A stretch of DNA of 64,000 nucleotides from Lactobacillus rodentium (GTDB taxonomy: Bacteria > Bacillota > Bacilli > Lactobacillales > Lactobacillaceae). Position 1 is the first letter of the stretch. Each line of letters opens with the position of its first letter. Under the pieces are notes generated by a model. It did no database searches, had not been told where the DNA came from, and saw only the letters and a list, made by a program, of their open reading frames with translations. The stretch is from assembly GCF_003423665.1 (NCBI RefSeq), contig NZ_BFBY01000001.1:1-64000 (forward strand). Reading direction: 5' to 3'. Below are positions 50,908 through 60,398 of this stretch, in pieces. The translations under genes and the position numbers were made by a program.

Positions 50908-53205
50908 ATGGCTAAAGAATCACAACAAGAATTAGAACAAAAACACCTTGATGAAGTGATGGATAAAATTAAAATAAAAGAAAAATCACTTGATAAAACG
51001 ATTGATTCCGCTCAAGGTGAAGCACGTAACTTAAATTTTCATTATTTAGATGATGTAAGACTAGATTATGATGATTATTCTACATCAATGGAAACTGCAC
51101 TTACGATTCAACAACAGCAACAAATGTTGAAAGAACGTGAACATGCTTGGCAGCAATCCACAAAGCAATTAGATACTTTACAACGATTAGAAAAAAGTCC
51201 GTATTTTGCCCGTGTAGATTTTAAAGAAGAAGGGGAAGAGAAACCGGAGACAATTTATATTGGCCTAGGCTCTTGTGCGGATGATCAAGAACATTTCTTA
51301 GTTTATGACTGGCGTGCACCAATTTCATCTATTTATTATGATGGGAAACTGGGTAAAGTTACTTATAATGCTCCTGATGGTGAGCGTAGTGTAGATATGA
51401 CCAAGAAGCGTCAGTTCATTATCAAGAATGGAAAAATTGAAAATATGTTTGATACCAATGAATCAATTGGTGATCAAATGTTGATGAATGTGTTGAATGA
51501 GAAGTCATCAACGCAGATGAAGTCAATTGTAACGACTATCCAACGTGAACAAAATAAAATTATTCGTAATACTAGTGCCGATTTGCTATTTGTTCAAGGA
51601 GCTGCTGGTTCAGGAAAAACTAGTGCGATTATGCAACGGGTTGCTTATTTGCTTTACCGTTATCGTGGTAATTTGAATTCTGGTCAAGTGATCATGTTTA
51701 GTCCTAACCAATTGTTTAATGACTATGTAAAAAATGTTTTACCTGAAATGGGTGAACAAAATATGGTTCAGATGACCTATTGGCAATTTGCTTCTCGCCG
51801 AGTTCCAGGAATGAAAGTCGAGAATCTTTTTGAACAATTTGAAGATGAAAAGCAAGATGATAAAGTAGTTAATTTTGAAAATTCACTGGATTTCTTTAAT
51901 GCAGTTACCCGTTATGCTAAGCATTTGAATAAGAGTGGGATGCTCTTCAAGAATATCTACTTTAAGTCAAAGAAGAAACCATTTTTTGATAAAGAGAAAA
52001 TCAAGGAAATCTACTATAGTTTTAATGAAAACTATAATTTACGAAATAGAATTGATGCTACACAAGAACAATTAATTACTGACTTAAACCATCGAATTAG
52101 TTCAGAAGCTAGAAAAGCTTGGGTAAGTAAAACAATTGAATCTTTAGATCCACAACAATTACAAGCACTTTATGACCGTCCTGATCAAGAATTCGAATCT
52201 GGCGAAAAAGAAGAAAAGTTCTTGGCAAAAAAGATCGTGACCAAAGAATTAAAACAGGTGGCCAAAAAGATTAATCATCATCGTTTCTTGAATATTCGTG
52301 GTCAATATCTTGCCTTCTTACGTGCTGTACCTAAGATTGTTGATTTAGCTAAATGGAATATTAGTGAAAGCGAATGGCAAGACCATATTGAACAAGTTAA
52401 AGAACGCTTACGTAAGCACAAGATTAAGATGAGCGATATAACTCCATATTTGTATCTTTATGATTTAATGACCGGACGTCGCACAGACTATACAATGCGT
52501 TATGCTTTTATTGATGAAATTCAGGATTATACGCCATTCCAATTAGCGTATTTGAAATATAATTTCCCGAAGGCTAAATTCACTATGTTGGGTGATTTAA
52601 ATCAAGCAATCTTTACTAAGGATGCAAGTAAGAATTTGCTGAGCCAGATTTCTAAATTATTTGATCCTGAAAAAACCGATGTAGTGCAATTGACTAGATC
52701 ATATCGTTCTACTAAGGAAATTACGGATTTTACTAAACAAATCTTACGTCAAGGTGAAAAAATTGAAGCCTTTGATCGTAAAGGCCCTAAACCTGCCTTT
52801 TATAAACGTGATAGTATCGAAAAAGAATACAGAGCTTTAGAAGACATTTTGACAGAAAATGATAACCAAAATTTGACAACTGCCATAATTACTAAGACTC
52901 TTGCTGAGGCTAAAGAAGTAGCACAAGTATTAAAAGAAAGAAATATTAAGGCTACTTTAATTGGCTCTGCTAATCAGAGATTAGTAGAGGGAACGCTAGT
53001 AATTCCATCTTATTTAGCAAAAGGATTAGAATTTGATGCAGTAGTTGCATGGGATGTATCTGCTAAACAATATCATGAACTAGATGAAACTCAATTACTT
53101 TATACAATTGCATCACGTGCTATGTATAAATTGGATTTAACTTATTTAGGAGAAAAGAGCCCAATCCTAAGTTCATTAAAAGAAGGAACTTATATAAATA
53201 AATAA
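50908..53205 (+). CDS. helD: RNA polymerase recycling motor HelD
   Basis: The 765-residue UvrD-like superfamily 1 ATPase has a HelD-type N-terminal coiled coil (about 1-110) that can insert into the RNA polymerase secondary channel, followed by the typical SPYFARVDF and YDWRAPISS segments. Its motor motifs are Walker A GAAGSGKTSA, Walker B FIDEIQDY and the C-terminal RSYRST and KGLEFDAVV motifs. HelD removes stalled RNA polymerase from DNA and aids its recycling. ATG at 50908 follows GGGTGAG; an in-frame TTG 12 bp earlier overlaps it. Confidence 0.93.
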   Translation: MAKESQQELEQKHLDEVMDKIKIKEKSLDKTIDSAQGEARNLNFHYLDDVRLDYDDYSTSMETALTIQQQQQMLKEREHAWQQSTKQLDTLQRLEKSPYFARVDFKEEGEEKPETIYIGLGSCADDQEHFLVYDWRAPISSIYYDGKLGKVTYNAPDGERSVDMTKKRQFIIKNGKIENMFDTNESIGDQMLMNVLNEKSSTQMKSIVTTIQREQNKIIRNTSADLLFVQGAAGSGKTSAIMQRVAYLLYRYRGNLNSGQVIMFSPNQLFNDYVKNVLPEMGEQNMVQMTYWQFASRRVPGMKVENLFEQFEDEKQDDKVVNFENSLDFFNAVTRYAKHLNKSGMLFKNIYFKSKKKPFFDKEKIKEIYYSFNENYNLRNRIDATQEQLITDLNHRISSEARKAWVSKTIESLDPQQLQALYDRPDQEFESGEKEEKFLAKKIVTKELKQVAKKINHHRFLNIRGQYLAFLRAVPKIVDLAKWNISESEWQDHIEQVKERLRKHKIKMSDITPYLYLYDLMTGRRTDYTMRYAFIDEIQDYTPFQLAYLKYNFPKAKFTMLGDLNQAIFTKDASKNLLSQISKLFDPEKTDVVQLTRSYRSTKEITDFTKQILRQGEKIEAFDRKGPKPAFYKRDSIEKEYRALEDILTENDNQNLTTAIITKTLAEAKEVAQVLKERNIKATLIGSANQRLVEGTLVIPSYLAKGLEFDAVVAWDVSAKQYHELDETQLLYTIASRAMYKLDLTYLGEKSPILSSLKEGTYINK

Positions 53206-53207
53206 AA

Positions 53208-53245
53208 AAATACACATAGATCAAAATTTGGTCTATGTGTATTTT
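53208..53245. terminator. Bidirectional terminator
   Basis: AAATACACATAGA/TCTATGTGTATTT lies between helD and the MerR gene. Confidence 0.85.
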
Positions 53246-53248
53246 TGT

Positions 53249-53677
53249 CTATTTTTCATCAAATTCGTAATGGGTACCGTCTTGATCAATTATCGCTGTT
53301 AAATCGCCTTTGCGTCCATCCATCAGCCGTAATTCTCCAAAATTAACTTGCCCATATTCATGTTCCAGGTCGCATACGTTAATTTGATAATTTGGATCAC
53401 TAAAAAGTTTGCGCAATAGTTTAACTTTGGTTTGATCTTCTTTAGATTTTTTTACCGCGCTAGCCAAAGTGTATCCTTGATCAAGTTTTTCTTTAATAAA
53501 AGCAATAGAAAATAGAGTACCCAACGTATATTTACGAAGACCTTCTTTTTCGATTGGCTCAATATATCCCTTTTCTTCCCAATACCGTAGTTGTCGCTGG
53601 GTAACACCTGTTAGACTACTTACTTCGCCAATACCTACTTTAAGATTACTGTAGATACTACGCCATACCGAATTCAT
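53249..53677 (-). CDS. MerR-family transcriptional regulator
   Basis: The 142-residue protein has a MerR winged helix (about 15-80: IGEVSSLTGVTQRQLRYWEEKGYI) and a C-terminal part of about 60 residues with one cysteine (NVCDLEHEYG). It is divergent from the MFS/DUF4811 operon and probably regulates it. GGAGG lies 9 bp before the ATG. The small effector domain suggests drug or stress sensing, but the ligand is unknown. Confidence 0.85.
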   Translation of the reverse strand: MNSVWRSIYSNLKVGIGEVSSLTGVTQRQLRYWEEKGYIEPIEKEGLRKYTLGTLFSIAFIKEKLDQGYTLASAVKKSKEDQTKVKLLRKLFSDPNYQINVCDLEHEYGQVNFGELRLMDGRKGDLTAIIDQDGTHYEFDEK

Positions 53678-53776
53678 TTATTGGAACCTCCAAATAATTA
53701 GTAGGATTAATTTATATTAGCATTGTAAACTAAGTGACTATAAATGTAAAATTATTATTCATAATTGTAAAAAATA

Positions 53777-53805
53777 TTGACAATAAAAATAAACAACCCT
53801 AAAAT
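53777..53805 (+). promoter_or_regulatory. Promoter of the MFS-DUF4811 operon
   Basis: TTGACA (53777-53782) and TAAAAT (53800-53805) are spaced 17 bp apart, in the gap shared with the divergent MerR gene. Confidence 0.6.
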
Positions 53806-53838
53806 AGTACTCGTTAATTTAATTTAAGGAGATTAGAT

Positions 53839-55320
53839 ATGGATAAAGAAATAACCGATATCTACGGCAAACCTTATAAACGAAATTTGCTGGTTATGGT
53901 ATTAATGATCGGTTCGTTTTGTACGGTGTTGAATGGTACACTTTTATCTACCGCTTTACCGTCTATAATGAAAGACTTCAAGATTGATACGGCTACTGCT
54001 GAATGGTTATCAACTGCTTTCCTTCTCGTTAATGGGGTTATGATCCCACTTTCGGCTTGGGTAATGGGCAAGTTCGGTGTTAAAAAATCTTATTTGTTTG
54101 CAATGATTACTTTCTTTATTGGAACAGCTTTTGCAGCGTTGGCACCTAACTTTGGTAGTTTATTAACGGCACGAATTATTCAAGGTATTGGTGTGGGTAT
54201 TACAATGCCACTACTTCAAACAATTATGTTGACCATTTTTCCACCGAGTGAACGTGGTGCAGCGATGGGTACGGTTGGTATTGTTATTGGACTAGCTCCA
54301 GCAATTGGACCTACTTTATCTGGTTGGGTAGTAGATAATTTGAGTTGGCGTTACTTATTCAGTCTTATTGCTCCAATTGCATTTATCGTCATTGTATTGG
54401 CTTTCTTCTTTATGAAAGACGTTGTACCTCTTAAAGACGATAAGCTTGATTATTGGTCAGTGATCACTTCAACTGTAGGTTTCGGTTCATTACTTTATGG
54501 CTTTTCAGAAGCTGGTAATGATGGCTGGACTGATCCTAAAATTTTAACTTTCATGGCAATTGGTTTCGTATTCATCATTTTATTTGGTTGGCGTCAAACC
54601 CATATGGAAAAGCCATTCTTAGATATTTCTGTATTTAAGCATTTTGAATTTGCTTTAGCAGCATTTTTGAGTGGTATTGTTAACTTAGCCATGGTTGGTA
54701 TTGAATTAGTTTTACCATTGTACATTCAGAACTTACGTGGTGAAAGTGCCTTTCATTCAGGTCTTTTACTTTTACCAGGTGCTTTGATGATTGGTATTAT
54801 GTCACCGATCACGGGACGATTATTTGATAAATACGGTGCTCGTAAGATGGCTATTACAGGTATGGTTATTTTAACTTTGGGTACTGTTCCATTTGTCTTC
54901 TTAACTGAAGAATCTTCAATGGTTATGATTACCATTCTTTATGCCATTAGAATGGTCGGTGTTTCTTTGGTTATGATGAACGTTACTACATCTGGTATGA
55001 ATTCACTTCCACTAGATAAAATGTCTCATGGTACAGCGGTGAACAATACCTTTAGACAGGTACTTACTTCAATTGGTACTGCAATTATTGTTTCAGTACT
55101 TTCAACTGTTACCAAAAATAATTTACCATCCAAATCTATCCTTAAAGCTACGCCATTAAAATACGCAACCGGTGCAAAAGCTGCCACATTAGATGGTTTT
55201 AATGCTGCATTTTGGGTAAGTATTCTCTTCTGTTTAGTTGCTTTAGTATTAGCATTTTTCTTGAAGAAGGGAAATCGTGCTAGTCAAAACAAGATTTCTG
55301 TTGAGGGAGGTAAAGATTAA
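53839..55320 (+). CDS. DHA2-family MFS multidrug exporter
   Basis: The 493-residue transporter has about fourteen transmembrane helices and DHA2/EmrB signatures: LNGTLLSTALPSI near the first helix, the motif A region VMGKFGVKK, and motif C-like GLAPAIGPTLSGWV. It is probably a proton-coupled drug exporter. It is co-transcribed with the next gene, with stop and start codons overlapping by one base, and faces a MerR regulator. Confidence 0.9.
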   Translation: MDKEITDIYGKPYKRNLLVMVLMIGSFCTVLNGTLLSTALPSIMKDFKIDTATAEWLSTAFLLVNGVMIPLSAWVMGKFGVKKSYLFAMITFFIGTAFAALAPNFGSLLTARIIQGIGVGITMPLLQTIMLTIFPPSERGAAMGTVGIVIGLAPAIGPTLSGWVVDNLSWRYLFSLIAPIAFIVIVLAFFFMKDVVPLKDDKLDYWSVITSTVGFGSLLYGFSEAGNDGWTDPKILTFMAIGFVFIILFGWRQTHMEKPFLDISVFKHFEFALAAFLSGIVNLAMVGIELVLPLYIQNLRGESAFHSGLLLLPGALMIGIMSPITGRLFDKYGARKMAITGMVILTLGTVPFVFLTEESSMVMITILYAIRMVGVSLVMMNVTTSGMNSLPLDKMSHGTAVNNTFRQVLTSIGTAIIVSVLSTVTKNNLPSKSILKATPLKYATGAKAATLDGFNAAFWVSILFCLVALVLAFFLKKGNRASQNKISVEGGKD

Positions 55321-56015
55321 TGATAATTGTAATTTTAGTTATTGCTTTATTTTTATTTGCCTACTTCAACATTATTCCTGGTAAATTCCATACTGCGTGG
55401 GCTTGGTTATTCATGCTTATTTCATTTGCTAGTGTTGGTTCAATTGTGGCTCATGACTATAGTCATATGGGTATGAAAGAAGTAACCACTGTTAAAACTG
55501 AAAATTTAGCTTCTGCAGTACCAATGCCAAGTAAGGCACAACAAGCCAAACAAGCACAACAAATGCAACAAATGATTCAAGCTAACCCAGCCATGGCAGC
55601 TCAAATTCAAAAGCAAGCAGCAAGTATGAAAATGCCTGGTGGAATTTTAATTTATCAACCGCTGGGTAACGGAACAGAAAAAGTTTATGTTTACCATACT
55701 AAACAAAAGGATAAATTAAAACCGATCAAGACTGATCACATGTCAGCAAAAACTGTTACTTCTAAAAAAGCTCAGGTAGAAATTAAAACTACTAAATATG
55801 TCTACCAAAATAATATAGTTAAACTTTTCTTCGGTATCTTTGGTAGAGATAATGAGTTAGTGAAGCGACAATACATTTTCCATGTTCCTTCTGATTGGAG
55901 GGTTATTTCAACTAAGAAGGCCAAAGATCTTCAAAAGCAAATGACTGCAATGAAAAAGCAGCAAGAACAAATGATGAAAAATGCACAAAGTGCACAGGCT
56001 GCTCAGAAAAACTAG
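55320..56015 (+). CDS. DUF4811 family membrane protein
   Basis: The 231-residue protein has two N-terminal transmembrane helices (about 2-17 and 22-45), a Gln/Ala-rich helical segment (about 70-105), a beta-rich middle and a Lys/Gln-rich C-terminal helix. It belongs to the DUF4811 group, which is found next to DHA2 transporters in lactobacilli. It may be an accessory subunit of the exporter; this is inference from gene order. The start overlaps the transporter stop. Confidence 0.8.
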   Translation: MIIVILVIALFLFAYFNIIPGKFHTAWAWLFMLISFASVGSIVAHDYSHMGMKEVTTVKTENLASAVPMPSKAQQAKQAQQMQQMIQANPAMAAQIQKQAASMKMPGGILIYQPLGNGTEKVYVYHTKQKDKLKPIKTDHMSAKTVTSKKAQVEIKTTKYVYQNNIVKLFFGIFGRDNELVKRQYIFHVPSDWRVISTKKAKDLQKQMTAMKKQQEQMMKNAQSAQAAQKN

Positions 56016-56022
56016 TGTTAAT

Positions 56023-56059
56023 AAAAAATCGTTGAGTTTAATTACTCAGCGATTTTTTT
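56023..56059. terminator. Bidirectional terminator
   Basis: AAAAATCGTTGAGT/ACTCAGCGATTTTT with a 6-nt loop lies between the DUF4811 gene and the SGNH hydrolase gene. Confidence 0.85.
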
Positions 56060-56608
56060 GTTAATTAAGTTAGTTAACTGATTAACTAGCAACTTATTTC
56101 CTGCTTGATTAAGATGAATGCCATCAGCTTGTAATAAATCATTGGGGTGCCCTGTTTTAACCATCTCTTTGTTTAAGTTTAAAAATGGTAAATGATGGAT
56201 AACACTGCAATGTTCTGCGATCAAACTAAACTGAATAGTTCGTGGCCAAGATTGATTTTGATTAACTTTCCAATTTGTATATGAAGGTCCCATCAGAATA
56301 ATTTTATTAGGATCGAGTTTGGCTACTAAGTGGTCTAGATTATAAGCATACCGACCAGCATTTAGACCGTCATAGACACTATCATCATTAGTACCTAAAC
56401 CTAAAATTATTAATGCATAATTGTGAATATAGACTTTATTAGGTAGAAAATCTTCGGCCTCTTCCGTAGTTAGGCCGGGAATTGAAGCATTTATAAGATT
56501 ATAATTTGGAAAATTATCTTGCAAGGACTTAGTAATATGGTCACTGGGATGACCATTAACATATCCTGCTAGAATTGAATCACCAAATAGGATTATTTCT
56601 TTTGACAT
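56042..56608 (-). CDS. SGNH/GDSL-family hydrolase
   Basis: The 188-residue esterase-type protein has block I FGDSILAGY (nucleophile Ser), block III LGLGTND (oxyanion Asn) and block V DGIHLN (catalytic Asp and His). It has no signal peptide in the chosen form. The start is uncertain: several in-frame ATGs (56617, 56611, 56608) cluster in front of block I, and the upstream extension is not conserved in kind. Substrate unknown. Confidence 0.85.
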   Translation of the reverse strand: MSKEIILFGDSILAGYVNGHPSDHITKSLQDNFPNYNLINASIPGLTTEEAEDFLPNKVYIHNYALIILGLGTNDDSVYDGLNAGRYAYNLDHLVAKLDPNKIILMGPSYTNWKVNQNQSWPRTIQFSLIAEHCSVIHHLPFLNLNKEMVKTGHPNDLLQADGIHLNQAGNKLLVNQLTNLINKKIAE

Positions 56609-56689
56609 CATTAACATTTCTTTCTTTTCAATTCTATGATACTCTGAACCCAGTACTAATACTAGCAATAAGGAAGAAGGCGACTCATA

Positions 56690-57520
56690 GTGAATACTGA
56701 ATATTTACATTTAACACCAGATAGATGGCAAAATTTGATGCCTCCAAGTAATTCTCTAGATGGGTGGTCCTTTATTAGTTACGTTTTAAATAAAGAACTT
56801 TTGGCAAGGAAAATTTCTTTAAAAGAGTTAAAATGGCAAAATTTAAGCCCATATGTTATAGGAATTTCAGGGTCTGTTGCTGCAGGTAAGTCGACCTTTG
56901 CCCAAAAATTAAAGCAATGCTTAGAAAAAGAAGATAAACAGGTTGAAATTGTTTCTACAGATAATTTTTTAATGTCTAATGCTGAATTAGAAGAAAAGGG
57001 GCTAATGGAACAGAAGGGATTTCCAGCTTCAATTAATTGGAAGGCTCTAAATAATTTTTTATTAAATGTAAAACTTGGAAATAACAATATTCCTTATCGC
57101 CTTTATTCACAAGAATTGTCTGATTTAATTCCCGATAAACTAGGAACATATAAACAAGCAGATATTTTAATAATTGAAGGAATTAATATTTTAGAGTTAC
57201 CGAAAGAAAATGGACCTATTCCAAGCGATTATTTAGATTATGCTATTTATTTAGATAGTGATGAGAAAAATTTAGAGACTTGGTTTATGAAACGCTATCA
57301 TTATCTGTTAGAACTTAATCGTAACAATCCTGATAATTTCTTTTATAAGTGGGCTCATGTAGATAGAAAACAAGCTGATGAATTTGCAAAAAAAGTATGG
57401 TTTGATGTGAATATAAAAAACTTACATGAATTCATTGCACCGACTAAGGTGCGAGCTAATATGATTGTGACAAAAGCATTAGATCATTCTATTAGCGCAA
57501 TTGATTTAAAACAATTTTAG
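56690..57520 (+). CDS. coaA: Type I pantothenate kinase
   Basis: The 276-residue kinase has P-loop GISGSVAAGKST (about 63-74), the STDNFL segment with substrate-binding Asp, and KRYHYLLELN and IEGINIL motifs of the CoaA family. It catalyses the first step of coenzyme A synthesis. It is about 30 residues shorter than E. coli CoaA, mainly at the N-terminus. GTG start with GGAAGAAGG at good spacing. It is followed by efp after 8 bp. Confidence 0.88.
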   Translation: MNTEYLHLTPDRWQNLMPPSNSLDGWSFISYVLNKELLARKISLKELKWQNLSPYVIGISGSVAAGKSTFAQKLKQCLEKEDKQVEIVSTDNFLMSNAELEEKGLMEQKGFPASINWKALNNFLLNVKLGNNNIPYRLYSQELSDLIPDKLGTYKQADILIIEGINILELPKENGPIPSDYLDYAIYLDSDEKNLETWFMKRYHYLLELNRNNPDNFFYKWAHVDRKQADEFAKKVWFDVNIKNLHEFIAPTKVRANMIVTKALDHSISAIDLKQF

Positions 57521-57528
57521 GAGAAAAA

Positions 57529-58089
57529 ATGACACAAGCAATTGATTTGAAAAAAGGTATGATTTTTGACCAAGATGGTAAGTTAACTGAGGTTTTGAAG
57601 AGTAACCACCATAAACCTGGTAAGGGTAATACGGTTATGCAAATGGACTTAAGAGATGTAATGAGTGGTGCAGTAGTCCACAAGACGATGCGCCCTAGTG
57701 AAAAAGTCGAATTAGTAGAAGTTTCTTTGAAAAAGGCGCAATACCTTTATGATGATGAAGCAAATTATATTTTTATGGATCAAGAAACCTATGAACAATA
57801 TATGATTCCGAAAGAGCATTTAGCTGATGAAACTCATTACTTACTTCCTAATATTGATGTAGAATTAAAATTTACTGACGATGGTAAATTAATTGGAATT
57901 AACTTACCAGCCACTGTAAAAATGAAGGTTATTGAAACTCAACCGGAAATTAAAGGTGCAACTGCAGCAGGTGGCGGTAAACCAGCAACAATGGAAACAG
58001 GACTAGTAGTTACTGTCCCTGATTTTATTAATGAAGGTGAAGAGTTAATTATTGGTACTGAAAAGGGCGATTATAAGAGTCGTGCATAA
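57529..58089 (+). CDS. efp: Translation elongation factor P
   Basis: The 186-residue protein has the three-domain EF-P layout: a KOW-like N-terminal domain with HHKPGKGNTV (modifiable Lys32 position conserved), a central OB domain and the C-terminal OB domain ending in TGLVVTVPDFINEGEEL. It prevents ribosome stalling at polyproline. The N-terminal domain differs from the common Firmicutes form (ISxNxFKxG). It is probably one of two EF-P paralogues in such genomes. It is coupled to coaA. Confidence 0.93.
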   Translation: MTQAIDLKKGMIFDQDGKLTEVLKSNHHKPGKGNTVMQMDLRDVMSGAVVHKTMRPSEKVELVEVSLKKAQYLYDDEANYIFMDQETYEQYMIPKEHLADETHYLLPNIDVELKFTDDGKLIGINLPATVKMKVIETQPEIKGATAAGGGKPATMETGLVVTVPDFINEGEELIIGTEKGDYKSRA

Positions 58090-58090
58090 T

Positions 58091-58133
58091 AAAAGAAAGG
58101 AACAAATAATAGTGTTTGTTCCTTTCTTTTTTA
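58091..58133 (+). terminator. Terminator of coaA-efp operon
   Basis: AAAAGAAAGGAACAAA/TTTGTTCCTTTCTTTT is a 16-bp stem with an 8-nt loop, followed by T residues. Confidence 0.9.
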
Positions 58134-58282
58134 ATTTTGGTGGTTTACTAATGACAGTCGTTATTAAATTATAATTTTTAATTACTAGTATTGTAAGACA
58201 GGGCTAATAGCTGGAGCATCAACACTTATAGGCGTTTTATATTAACATTTTTTTGCGAATATAATATAATAAATGAGTAATT

Positions 58283-58300
58283 TTGTTATATAAATAACAA
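58283..58300 (+). promoter_or_regulatory. Leader hairpin before adhesin 1
   Basis: TTGTTAT-N4-ATAACAA lies immediately upstream of the AAGGAG ribosome binding site. The remaining gap from 58134 has AT-rich promoter-like sequence (AATATAATATAAT near 58260) but no gene. Confidence 0.35.
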
Positions 58301-58315
58301 GGAGAAGAATGAAAT

Positions 58316-60238
58316 ATGAAAAATGTTAATGAAAGAAAAGTTAACCACTTTTCAATTAGAAAATTAAGCATTGGTGCTGCTTCAGTTCTATTATCGACTA
58401 CAGTGTATTTTGGCTTAAAGCTTCAAGAGCCTACAGTACATGCAGCAGAAGTTACTAGTGAAGAAACTAACCAAGATTCTAATTCAACAATTGCAGTGGA
58501 TTCAGATAAGGTAAGTAATGATGAGGATGCTACGAAAAACATTGATGCAGGTGAATCTTCAAAAAATGTATCATCTAACACAGATTCCACTCAACAAAGT
58601 TCAGCTCAAAATCAAACAGTAGCTACTAATCCCACTGCTGAGGTGATTTATCCTAATAAAGAAGATAATGTTCAGGCTGGAAATTGGTTTAAGGTAAAAG
58701 TTTCTAGTGGAGATTTAACTGATGTTAAGAAGGGTTCATTGTATCAGGTAACTGTTGGCAATAGTTTGCCGCTAGATTATGATCGATCAGAATTTTCTAC
58801 TCCAGATTTTGATGTGGCTAATATGGGTAATGGAACCTATAATTTAACCGCTACTAATGATTATAGTAATGCAAGTTTTGATATCGTTGTTTCAATGAGC
58901 TATAAGGGAAATTTAGCAACAGATAAAACTATTTCTCTACCAATAACTTTTAATCATGATGATCAAACTAAAACTTTTTCAACAAATGTTAACTTAGTTC
59001 CAGCACCAAAGCCAACCTACCAAGAAACTCATCCACTTCTTAAGTATGTATGTTATGGGTTAAATCCATTAACTAAAACAATCTCGTGGGGAATTTATGT
59101 TAACTATAATGCAACGGATTTAAGAGATGTGGATATTGAAGGAACTTTTAGTGGCGCTCAAGAGTTAATAAAGAAAAGTATTTTAGTTTATGATACTTTT
59201 CCTGGAGATAGTGGTGATTTAAATGTAACTGAACACCAATATCAACAGTACAATTATTCTCTTTCTAAATTAATGCAAGATGAGTCTACACCGAAGTCAA
59301 TTGAGCTCAAGCAAGCTGGGCCTTTCGTTGTGGACAACATTGATTATTCTAAGAAGCCTTTATATATCTATTTTCAAACTCAATTAAATAATTCAAATAA
59401 TCCTACTCCTGGAAGTGATAAGCCGACAAACTATGCGAGTGAACTAAGTTTGAATGCGGCTGGAATTTCAATTAAACAAAGTGAAGCACCTGCACCAACA
59501 GGCAATAGTGGAACTAGTACAGGAGAAAATAGTTTAGTACCAGTTTCTGAAAGTAAATCTATAACTGAAACTATTAACTATTTATATGCAGATACAAATA
59601 AAATCGCAGCGCCTCAATATAAAGCAGAACCGCTCACATTTACTAGAACTGGAAAGAAAAATACTGTAACTGGTGAAATAATGTGGAATGCATGGACTCC
59701 TGCGCAAACTTTTAAGTCTGTAGTTTCACCAATTATTGAAGGCTATACTGTTGATAAGGAAAAGATTGAAGCTCAAACAGTCAACTTTAATAGTAAAGAT
59801 TTAGTCTTTAACGTGTACTATGCAAAAACAGAAGTTCCAGTAATACCTGAGCAACCAGTGACTCCAACTCCTATACCTGATCCAGAACCAATCCCACAAC
59901 CTCATCCTAATGAGCCAAGTGAACCAGTGACCCCAATTACTCCTAGTGAACCAAATACTGAAGTTGAAGATGTTCCAATGCCTCATGCTGCTAATGAAGA
60001 TGAAATTACTCGCAGTTTATCTAATAATTCACAGTTAAGGAGATCAATGACCAAGCCATTATCTCTTCAAAATGCAGTTGCTCCAAAAGCTAATGAATTA
60101 GGAGAAAATACTGGTGAACAAGCAAAACTACCACAAACTAACAGTAAGAAGAATAGTTTACAAATAGTGGGTATAGGTATAAGTGCCTTAATTGGAGCAT
60201 TGTCATTATTTGGCTTTAATAAGAAGAAAGAAAATTAA
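58316..60238 (+). CDS. YSIRK-type cell-wall adhesin with LPQTN sorting signal
   Basis: The 640-residue protein has a YSIRK-type signal peptide (FSIRKLSIGAASVLL), a Ser/Thr/Asn-rich segment and an N-terminal adhesin-like beta region (about 100-390). One mucin-binding-like repeat follows (about 408-507: ITETINYLYADTNKIAAPQY ...), then a Pro-rich wall-spanning part (TPIPDPEPIPQPHPNEP) and a C-terminal sorting region. The sorting motif is LPQTN, not LPQTG, ahead of the hydrophobic stretch and charged KKKEN tail. It is paralogous to the downstream adhesin. A surface role in binding host glycans or proteins is inferred. Confidence 0.88.
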   Translation: MKNVNERKVNHFSIRKLSIGAASVLLSTTVYFGLKLQEPTVHAAEVTSEETNQDSNSTIAVDSDKVSNDEDATKNIDAGESSKNVSSNTDSTQQSSAQNQTVATNPTAEVIYPNKEDNVQAGNWFKVKVSSGDLTDVKKGSLYQVTVGNSLPLDYDRSEFSTPDFDVANMGNGTYNLTATNDYSNASFDIVVSMSYKGNLATDKTISLPITFNHDDQTKTFSTNVNLVPAPKPTYQETHPLLKYVCYGLNPLTKTISWGIYVNYNATDLRDVDIEGTFSGAQELIKKSILVYDTFPGDSGDLNVTEHQYQQYNYSLSKLMQDESTPKSIELKQAGPFVVDNIDYSKKPLYIYFQTQLNNSNNPTPGSDKPTNYASELSLNAAGISIKQSEAPAPTGNSGTSTGENSLVPVSESKSITETINYLYADTNKIAAPQYKAEPLTFTRTGKKNTVTGEIMWNAWTPAQTFKSVVSPIIEGYTVDKEKIEAQTVNFNSKDLVFNVYYAKTEVPVIPEQPVTPTPIPDPEPIPQPHPNEPSEPVTPITPSEPNTEVEDVPMPHAANEDEITRSLSNNSQLRRSMTKPLSLQNAVAPKANELGENTGEQAKLPQTNSKKNSLQIVGIGISALIGALSLFGFNKKKEN

Positions 60239-60256
60239 ATTTGAAATGTAAAAAAC

Positions 60257-60278
60257 AAGCTGTAGTAGCTTATTTTTT
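60257..60278 (+). terminator. Weak terminator after adhesin 1
   Basis: A short stem AAGCT/AGCTT is followed by a long T-rich tract. Confidence 0.4.
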
Positions 60279-60398
60279 ATTTTTTATTTTTAATAACAAA
60301 AATGTAAACCTTTGTATAAATCATATGTTGATATATTGGAATATTTTATAATACAAATGAATATTATATAAATTTAACATAACAAAAATATGGACTTT

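Noticed and set aside
59860..59960. Short-period repeats in the adhesin Pro-rich regions as a CRISPR-like array
   Set aside because: They encode the Pro/Thr/Asp wall-spanning segment; there are no spaced identical direct repeats or cas genes.
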